In this document: piece by piece, positions 13,490 through 17,720 of the stretch
Numbering within the stretch: position 1 is the stretch's first letter
Layout: every line of letters begins with the position of its first letter
Source: an uncultured Bacilli bacterium
GTDB lineage: Bacteria > Bacillota_I > Bacilli_A > RF39 > UBA660
Reading direction: 5' to 3'
NCBI GenBank assembly: GCA_944358665.1
Contig: CALVRP010000060.1
Span: forward strand, 1-17,720
Length of the DNA: 17,720 nucleotides
Notes under the pieces: model-generated
The model's input: the letters and a program-made list of their open reading frames with translations, nothing else
What the model was told of the DNA's origin: nothing
Database searches by the model: none
Program-made: the position numbers and the translations under genes

Positions 13490-13498
13490 TGTTATAAT
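13490..13498 (+). promoter_or_regulatory. Extended -10 promoter of the C-H-D hydrolase-like gene
   Basis: TG-T-TATAAT lies 15 bases before the ATG at 13514. No clear -35 is seen. The expected transcript start is at or inside the GGTGG ribosome binding site (13505-13509), so the leader is about nine bases. Confidence 0.6.
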
Positions 13499-13513
13499 AT
13501 AGATGGTGGTATT

Positions 13514-13990
13514 ATGCAAGAAGAAATAATTAGAATAACAGTAGATGAAGTGTTAGAAGAAGTAAAAAAATATCAAGGTAATTTTGATCCTGATGGTTTA
13601 TGTATCTATTTTGCTAATAATATCGGAAGTTTATTAGACGAGCAAGAAATTGCTTATAAAAAACTTGTTATTAGTGATTATATAGATACTAACTATTATC
13701 ATGAATTTATTGTCACAATGCCAAATGAACAAGGAAAATCTTTTTTGATAGATCCATCTTATAGTCAATTTACACAAAAAGATCAAAACTTAACGAGATT
13801 CAAAGAGTGGCCACTAAATGTATTAAAAAGTACAAATAATGGTAATGTAATCGCAAATGAACTTTTAAAAAATGGACTATGTCAAACCGATGAACAGGGG
13901 ATTAAAACTTATCTAGCTAGCTTTGATGTTGACAAAGAAATAGAAGATATAGATTTTAGTTTTGACAAGTTAAAGTCAAAAAGTAAATAG
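13514..13990 (+). CDS. Putative papain/transglutaminase-like cysteine hydrolase (C-H-D)
   Basis: A 158-residue protein. Cys30 opens a helix (DGLCIYFANNIGSLL), His63 begins a strand (YYHEFIVTMP) and Asp80 follows on the next strand (SFLIDPSYSQF). The order Cys, His, Asp with 'H-E-F...LIDP-S' is the layout of papain-like and transglutaminase-like folds. No signal peptide is visible, so it would be cytoplasmic, and the substrate is unknown. It is too short for a typical secreted protease; protein deamidation or crosslinking, or a small peptidase, are alternatives. It has its own promoter and is followed after 10 bases by the DUF1003 gene, with which it is probably cotranscribed. Confidence 0.7.
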   Translation: MQEEIIRITVDEVLEEVKKYQGNFDPDGLCIYFANNIGSLLDEQEIAYKKLVISDYIDTNYYHEFIVTMPNEQGKSFLIDPSYSQFTQKDQNLTRFKEWPLNVLKSTNNGNVIANELLKNGLCQTDEQGIKTYLASFDVDKEIEDIDFSFDKLKSKSK

Positions 13991-14000
13991 GAGGAAGATT

Positions 14001-14534
14001 ATGATAAATAAAAGAAAAAGAGAAATTGTAAACATGCTTTTACACCAAAAATTAGATACTACGGACGAAGAAGAATTAATAGATATGTTAATTGATAGTC
14101 CAATTGCGGTTGATATTGATAAACAAGAGGCTCAAAATATGACCTTTGGTGAAAAACTCGCCGATAAATTTTCTGCTATAGCTGGTAGCTGGGCGTTTAT
14201 CTTAGTCTTTATTATTTTCTTACTATCTTGGATTATTATTAATGCGGTGGTTTTAAAAAATGATGCCATAGATCCATATCCATTTATTTTACTTAATTTA
14301 GTACTTTCTTGTATCGCGGCAATCCAAGCGCCAATTATTATGATGAGTCAAAATAGAGAAGCAAAAAAAGATAGTCTTCGTAACCAAAATGATTATAAAA
14401 CTGATTTAAAAAGTGAACTTATTTTAGAGGATTTACACCATAAAATGGAAACTTTAATTAATAATCAAAATAGAATAATTAATATGTATGAAAAAGCTTT
14501 AAAAGAAGAAAAAAATAAACAGAATAATAACTAG
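14001..14534 (+). CDS. DUF1003 family membrane protein
   Basis: A 177-residue inner-membrane protein of the DUF1003 family. The cytoplasmic N-terminus leads to the family signature FGEKLADKFSAIAGSWAF. Two membrane segments follow (about 63-84 and 94-116) with PYPFILLNLVLSCIAAIQAP between and in the second, then MMSQNREAKKD and a cytoplasmic helical tail (about 125-177). The length and motifs are those of the family; the function is not established, though some members have been linked to metal or ion homeostasis. GGAGG precedes the ATG, 10 bases after the hydrolase-like gene. Its stop lies within the following terminator. Confidence 0.92.
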   Translation: MINKRKREIVNMLLHQKLDTTDEEELIDMLIDSPIAVDIDKQEAQNMTFGEKLADKFSAIAGSWAFILVFIIFLLSWIIINAVVLKNDAIDPYPFILLNLVLSCIAAIQAPIIMMSQNREAKKDSLRNQNDYKTDLKSELILEDLHHKMETLINNQNRIINMYEKALKEEKNKQNNN

Positions 14535-14555
14535 GTAAATGCCTAGTTGTTTTTA
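14526..14555 (+). terminator. Rho-independent terminator after the DUF1003 gene
   Basis: AACTAGG pairs with CCTAGTT around a six-base loop, with weaker outer pairs, followed by a GTTTTT run. The TAG stop of the gene is in the 5' arm, so the hairpin overlaps the coding end. Confidence 0.8.
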
Positions 14556-14575
14556 ATATAAATAAAATTATTTCT

Positions 14576-14602
14576 TTAGCACTCATACTTGACAAGTGCT
14601 AG
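14576..14602. promoter_or_regulatory. CIRCE operator (HrcA binding site) of htpG
   Basis: TTAGCACTC, nine bases, then AAGTGCTAG. The consensus is TTAGCACTC-N9-GAGTGCTAA, so the left arm is perfect and the right arm has seven of nine matches. HrcA binds here and is released on heat stress. The right arm and spacer overlap the -35 of the promoter. Confidence 0.93.
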
Positions 14603-14617
14603 AAATAATGTTATTAT
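14589..14617 (+). promoter_or_regulatory. Sigma-A promoter of htpG
   Basis: A perfect TTGACA (14589-14594), 17 bases, then TATTAT (14612-14617). The -35 lies within the CIRCE spacer and right arm, so HrcA bound there would block polymerase. Confidence 0.88.
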
Positions 14618-14647
14618 TCTTTATGGATACTTAAAGGAGATGATAAA

Positions 14648-16525
14648 ATGGCTAAAAAACAATTTAAAGCCGAATCAAAAAAATTAATGGAGCTAATGAT
14701 TAACTCTATTTATACAAATAAAGATATATTTTTAAGAGAAATTATTTCTAATGCTAGTGATGCCATAGATAAGCTTAATTATAAGTCACTAACTGATACT
14801 AGTATTGACGTAGATAAAAGTGACTTTAATATTAAAGTAAATATCGACAAAGATAAAAGAACGCTTATTATTTCTGATAATGGTATAGGTATGACTAAAG
14901 AAGAACTTGAAAGTAATTTAGGAACAATTGCCAAAAGTGGCTCTTCCTTATTTAAAGAAGAAAATGAGAAAAAAGAAGATATTGATATAATTGGTCAGTT
15001 TGGTGTTGGCTTCTATTCTGCTTTTATGGTTGCTAGTAAAGTAAAAGTTGTAAGTAAAGCTTATGGAGAAGAAAAAGCATATACTTGGCTTAGTGAAGGC
15101 ATTGATGGTTATACAATTAGTGATTGCCAAAAAGATAATTATGGTACTGATGTAATTTTAACTATTAAAAATAATGATGACGATAATGATTATGATAAAT
15201 ATTTAGAGGATTATGAGATTAAATCATTAATTAAAAAATACTCTGACTATATAACTTATCCTATTAAAATGAATCTTTCTGAAAGAAAGTTAAAAGAAGG
15301 CAGTAAAGATGAATATGAAATAGTTACTGAAGAAAAAACAGTTAATAGTTTAGTTCCTCTATGGAAGAGAAATAAAAATAAAATAACCGAAGAAGATTAT
15401 AATACATTTTATAGTGATAAATTCGACGATTATGAAAATCCAATGCATGTTATCCATTTTTCTAATGAAGGTTTAATAAGTTTTAATGCTCTATTATATA
15501 TTCCTTCACATGCCCCTTATGATTACTACACAAAAGATTATGAAAAAGGTTTGCAACTATATTCTAATGGTGTATTAATAATGGAAAAATGTAGTGATTT
15601 ATTACCTGATTATTTTAGCTTTGTTAAAGGTGTTGTCGATAGTCCTGATTTATCTCTAAATATTTCAAGAGAGACATTACAACAAGACCGTGTACTTCAA
15701 AAAATTGCGAATAACATCGAAAAGAAAATTAAAAAAGAACTTGAAAATATGCTTAAAAACGATAGAGAAAAATATGAAAAGTTCTTTGATGCTTTTGGTC
15801 TGCAGCTTAAAGTAGGCGTATGTAATAATTACGGAATGGATAAAGAAAAATTACAAGACTTACTTTTATTCCATTCATCTTATGATGAAAAATATACAAG
15901 CTTAGATGAATATACATCTAGAATGAAAGAAGAACAAGACACTATTTACTATGCTTGTAGTGAAAGTACTGATAAAGCTAGTATGCTTCCGCAAACTGAA
16001 GCGGCTAAAGAAAAAGGTTATGAAGTATTATATTTAACTGATTATGGTGATGAGTTTGTTATGCAAATGCTAGGTACCTACAAAGATAAGAAATTTGCCA
16101 ATGTTTGTGCTAGTGAAACAAACTTAGATAGTGAAGAAGAAAAAGAAAAAATAAATAAACTTAATGAAGAAAATAAAGATATGTTTGATGCTATGAAAAA
16201 GTCCATTGGTGAAGTTGAAAAAGTAAGATTTACAAATCATCTAAAAGATCACCCCGTATGCTTAACTAGTGAAGGTGGAATTTCTACGCAAATGGAAAAA
16301 GTAATGAGAGCTATGCCAAATGGTAGTGGACTAAAAGCTAATACGATTTTGGAAATAAATGAAAATCATCCAATAGCTGATAAACTAAAAAAACTTTATA
16401 AAAAAGATAAAAAAGAACTTGAAAATTATAGTAAAATACTATATGCTCAGGCTCGTTTAATTGAAGGATTACCAATAGATAATCCAACTGAATTAAGTAA
16501 TTTGATTTGTAAAGAGTTATCTTAA
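14648..16525 (+). CDS. htpG: Molecular chaperone HtpG (bacterial Hsp90)
   Basis: A 625-residue Hsp90, full length for the bacterial form. The N-terminal ATPase domain has the family signature NKDIFLREIISNASDAIDKL (residues 24-43), the DNGIGM loop, the lid LGTIAKSGS and the GQFGVGFYSAF motif. The middle domain holds the catalytic-arginine loop (SRETLQQDR), and the C-terminal domain carries the dimerisation helices. It acts in the cytoplasm as an ATP-driven dimer that helps remodel client proteins. AAAGGAG precedes the ATG. Control is by HrcA through CIRCE, with a strong sigma-A promoter. No terminator follows: an IS3-family element begins 15 bases after the stop, and may have displaced it. Confidence 0.98.
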   Translation: MAKKQFKAESKKLMELMINSIYTNKDIFLREIISNASDAIDKLNYKSLTDTSIDVDKSDFNIKVNIDKDKRTLIISDNGIGMTKEELESNLGTIAKSGSSLFKEENEKKEDIDIIGQFGVGFYSAFMVASKVKVVSKAYGEEKAYTWLSEGIDGYTISDCQKDNYGTDVILTIKNNDDDNDYDKYLEDYEIKSLIKKYSDYITYPIKMNLSERKLKEGSKDEYEIVTEEKTVNSLVPLWKRNKNKITEEDYNTFYSDKFDDYENPMHVIHFSNEGLISFNALLYIPSHAPYDYYTKDYEKGLQLYSNGVLIMEKCSDLLPDYFSFVKGVVDSPDLSLNISRETLQQDRVLQKIANNIEKKIKKELENMLKNDREKYEKFFDAFGLQLKVGVCNNYGMDKEKLQDLLLFHSSYDEKYTSLDEYTSRMKEEQDTIYYACSESTDKASMLPQTEAAKEKGYEVLYLTDYGDEFVMQMLGTYKDKKFANVCASETNLDSEEEKEKINKLNEENKDMFDAMKKSIGEVEKVRFTNHLKDHPVCLTSEGGISTQMEKVMRAMPNGSGLKANTILEINENHPIADKLKKLYKKDKKELENYSKILYAQARLIEGLPIDNPTELSNLICKELS

Positions 16526-16539
16526 AAAAATACCTAGGA

Positions 16540-16565
16540 TGAACTGAACCCCAAAAGTTGGACAG
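16540..16565. repeat. Terminal inverted repeat of the IS3-family element
   Basis: TGAACTGAACCCC followed by AAAAGTTGGACAG has the form of IS150-group ends (TG...GACCCCAAAAAGTTGGACA). The partner repeat and the target duplication cannot be checked because the other end is outside the window. Confidence 0.85.
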
Positions 16566-16579
16566 TTTATAAATAGTTT

Positions 16580-17428
16580 CTAATTAGAGGATTGTAACCT
16601 GTAGTTTACAGGAGACAGTCCTTTTAATTTTACTTTAATTCTATCATAATTGTAATAATAAATATAATCATCAATTGCCTTTATTAAATCATCTAATGTT
16701 TCATATTTATCTTCTTGGTCATAAAACATTTCTGTTTTTAGTATTCCAAAGAAGTTTTCCATAAGGCCATTGTCCATACTATTACCTTTTCTAGACATAC
16801 TTTGTTTTATTCCTTTGTTCTTTAATTTTTGTTGATATGATTGATGTTGATATTGCCATCCTTAATCAGAGTGAAATATCAAACCTTCTAATTCTTTATT
16901 ATCAAAAGCTTTATTAAGCATATCGTTAATTTGTTCTAAATTTGGCGATTTAGAAACATTATAAGATATTACTTCTTGATTAAATCCATCTATAATGGGT
17001 GAAAGATATGCTTTTTCTCCTCTTAAATTAAATTCTGTTACATCAGTATACCATTTTTCGTTTGGTTTATCAGCGACAAACTCTCTCTTAATAAGATTAT
17101 CAGCTATTTTACCAACCGTCCCTTTATATGAAGAATATTTTCTCTTATTTCTTTTTAATGGTTTTAATCCTAATTTAACCATTAATCTATATACCTTTTT
17201 ATGGTTAACAATATAACCTTGATTTCTTAATTCTAAAGTAATTCTGCGATAACCATATCTTTCCTTATGATAGAAAAATATTTCTTTTATTTTATCAATG
17301 ATTTCCTTATTTTTATCGTCTTTATCAGTTTTAGATAAAGTATAATAATATACTGATTTAGCTAAACCAGATACTTTTAGAAGAATCGTTAATGAATATT
17401 TTTGCCGAAGTTCACTTACAACATTTAC
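16580..17428 (-). pseudogene. IS3-family transposase orfB (DDE integrase), interrupted by a nonsense codon
   Basis: From the frameshift site at 17428 the -1 frame encodes about 280 residues of an IS150-type integrase: HTH_21-like region (ERYGYRRITLELRNQGYIVN), then the rve catalytic core with Asp in KWYTDVTEF, Asp in LSPIIDGF and Glu in NGLMENFFG. All three DDE residues are present. At 16862-16864 the codon after FHSD is TAA where the family has Gln (HSDQGWQYQ), and the frame resumes unchanged with GWQYQH. One C-to-T change therefore explains the break. There is no ATG in this frame until residue Met of RLMVKLG (17182), in keeping with expression only by frameshift from orfA. Confidence 0.92.
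16588..16622. other. Long hairpin in the 3' end of orfB
   Basis: CCTGTA pairs with TACAGG around GTT, and outside it AGGATTGT pairs with ACAGTCCT (one G-U), separated by a two-by-two internal loop. It lies in the last codons of orfB and near the element end, and could stop or shield transcripts entering the element. Confidence 0.6.
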
Positions 17429-17436
17429 TTTTTCTT
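17425..17436 (-). other. Probable programmed -1 frameshift site joining orfA to orfB
   Basis: On the minus strand the codons AAG AAA AAG TAA end orfA. The A-rich run before the stop lets ribosomes slip back one base into the orfB frame. orfB has no own start nearby, and its frame is exactly -1 to orfA. I see no stem-loop strong enough to name as stimulator. Confidence 0.7.
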
Positions 17437-17720
17437 CTGTTGTTGATTCTTCCTTGCTTGAACAACGGCTCTCAATTTTTTTGAGTATTCTAGCTCCGCC
17501 CTCAAAGATAAATTTTCTTTTTTTAATCTTTCATTTTCTTCTTCAAGGGTTTCATTCTTTTTAGGTTTAATTTCTTGTTTTTTCATAGTCGGACGACCTC
17601 GCTTTCGGTGGGCTATATTATAACCCATTTCTTTATATTTTTTTATCCAATTAACTAACATTCCACAACTTAATAACCCTTCATCTATGGCAACAGAGTA
17701 AGCAGATTCATTATTTAATA
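17425..17720 (-). CDS. IS3-family transposase orfA (helix-turn-helix), 5' end outside the window
   Basis: The last 98 codons of the DNA-binding subunit. The frame is open to the window edge, so the start is beyond it; the internal ATG at 17661 is not the real start. Visible are part of a helix-turn-helix (AIDEGLLSCGMLVNWIKKYK, about 24-43 of the visible part), a basic AT-hook-like run (HRKRGRPTMKK), and a leucine-zipper coiled coil (EEENERLKKENLSLRAELEY) typical of orfA proteins. The last codons are Lys-rich and carry the slippery site. It produces the DNA-recognition part of the fused transposase. Confidence 0.88.
   Translation of the reverse strand, partial: LNNESAYSVAIDEGLLSCGMLVNWIKKYKEMGYNIAHRKRGRPTMKKQEIKPKKNETLEEENERLKKENLSLRAELEYSKKLRAVVQARKNQQQKKK

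Larger units (their letters stand above)
16540..17720 (-). mobile_element. IS3-family (IS150 group) insertion sequence, partial
   Basis: One end of the element with its transposase on the minus strand; the other end is beyond the window. The end is marked by the terminal sequence at 16540-16565. It carries an orfA/orfB pair in -1 phase, joined by frameshifting, as in IS3-family elements. The transposase has a nonsense codon, so this copy cannot transpose by itself. It sits directly behind htpG. Confidence 0.9.

Noticed and set aside
16580..16798. Separate small gene with an integrase C-terminus
   Set aside because: It is the 3' part of orfB behind the nonsense codon; the frame is continuous with 16862-17428 apart from the TAA.
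16862..16864. Stop-codon readthrough or recoding at the TAA in orfB
   Set aside because: TAA is the normal stop of most genes in the window, and the family has Gln (CAA) here, so a point mutation is the simpler reading.
2..17720. TGA read as tryptophan (Mollicutes code), suggested by the near absence of TGA stops
   Set aside because: The gene at 7643-8260 ends in TGA just before the next ribosome binding site, and tryptophans in conserved proteins such as HtpG are all TGG. The bias fits low GC alone.
2..17720. tRNA or rRNA genes and att sites
   Set aside because: No cloverleaf with a TTCRA loop or rRNA-like stretch was found in the gaps, and no tRNA-end duplication that could mark an integration site.

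Overview
The window is strongly AT-rich, with AGGAG-type ribosome binding sites, short gaps between genes and TAA/TAG stops almost everywhere (one TGA stop, at 7643). Tryptophan is read from TGG, so the code is the standard bacterial one. HrcA/CIRCE control of htpG, a two-domain superoxide reductase, DUF4143 ATPases and an IS150-type element suggest an anaerobic low-GC Bacillota, perhaps an uncultured gut Bacilli/Clostridia lineage. No marker gene fixes the taxonomy.

Layout. (1) 2-3282, plus strand: three proteins without a recognised family. The first ends in a membrane anchor; the second and third share a roughly 40-residue C-terminal block although the rest of them looks unrelated. (2) 3328-4489, plus strand: a histidine phosphatase followed by a NUDIX hydrolase. 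(3) 8730-4632, minus strand: NUDIX hydrolase, ADP-ribosyltransferase-like (ART-like) protein, DUF4932-like metallopeptidase, a second ART-like protein, and an HEXXH metallopeptidase. The first two overlap as TAATG. The end of the second ART-like gene plus its terminator is duplicated downstream as a fossil. (4) 8731-9059: a 329-base gap with a minus-strand promoter, a palindrome and three 18-base motif copies spaced exactly 32 bases apart; the last copy forms the promoter of a DUF4143-type ATPase (9060-10418). (5) The ATPase and a minus-strand hypothetical gene converge, with both stop codons in the loop of a shared terminator. An N-terminally truncated XRE regulator follows. (6) 11196-16525, plus strand: housekeeping and stress genes: a COG2509-like FAD protein, superoxide reductase with a coupled unknown gene, a cysteine-hydrolase-like protein, a DUF1003 membrane protein and htpG behind a textbook CIRCE/sigma-A promoter. 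(7) 16540-17720: an IS3-family (IS150 group) element running off the window, with a nonsense codon in the transposase catalytic domain.

The most interesting part is 3328-8730. Two ART-like proteins (NAD-using chemistry), two NUDIX hydrolases (which cleave nucleoside-diphosphate-X compounds, ADP-ribose among them in some members), a phosphatase and two zinc-protease-like proteins lie together with no housekeeping gene between them, flanked by duplications and relics. This reads as an accessory island. A NAD/ADP-ribose-based toxin-antitoxin or defence role is an inference from motifs and gene order, not shown by the sequence.
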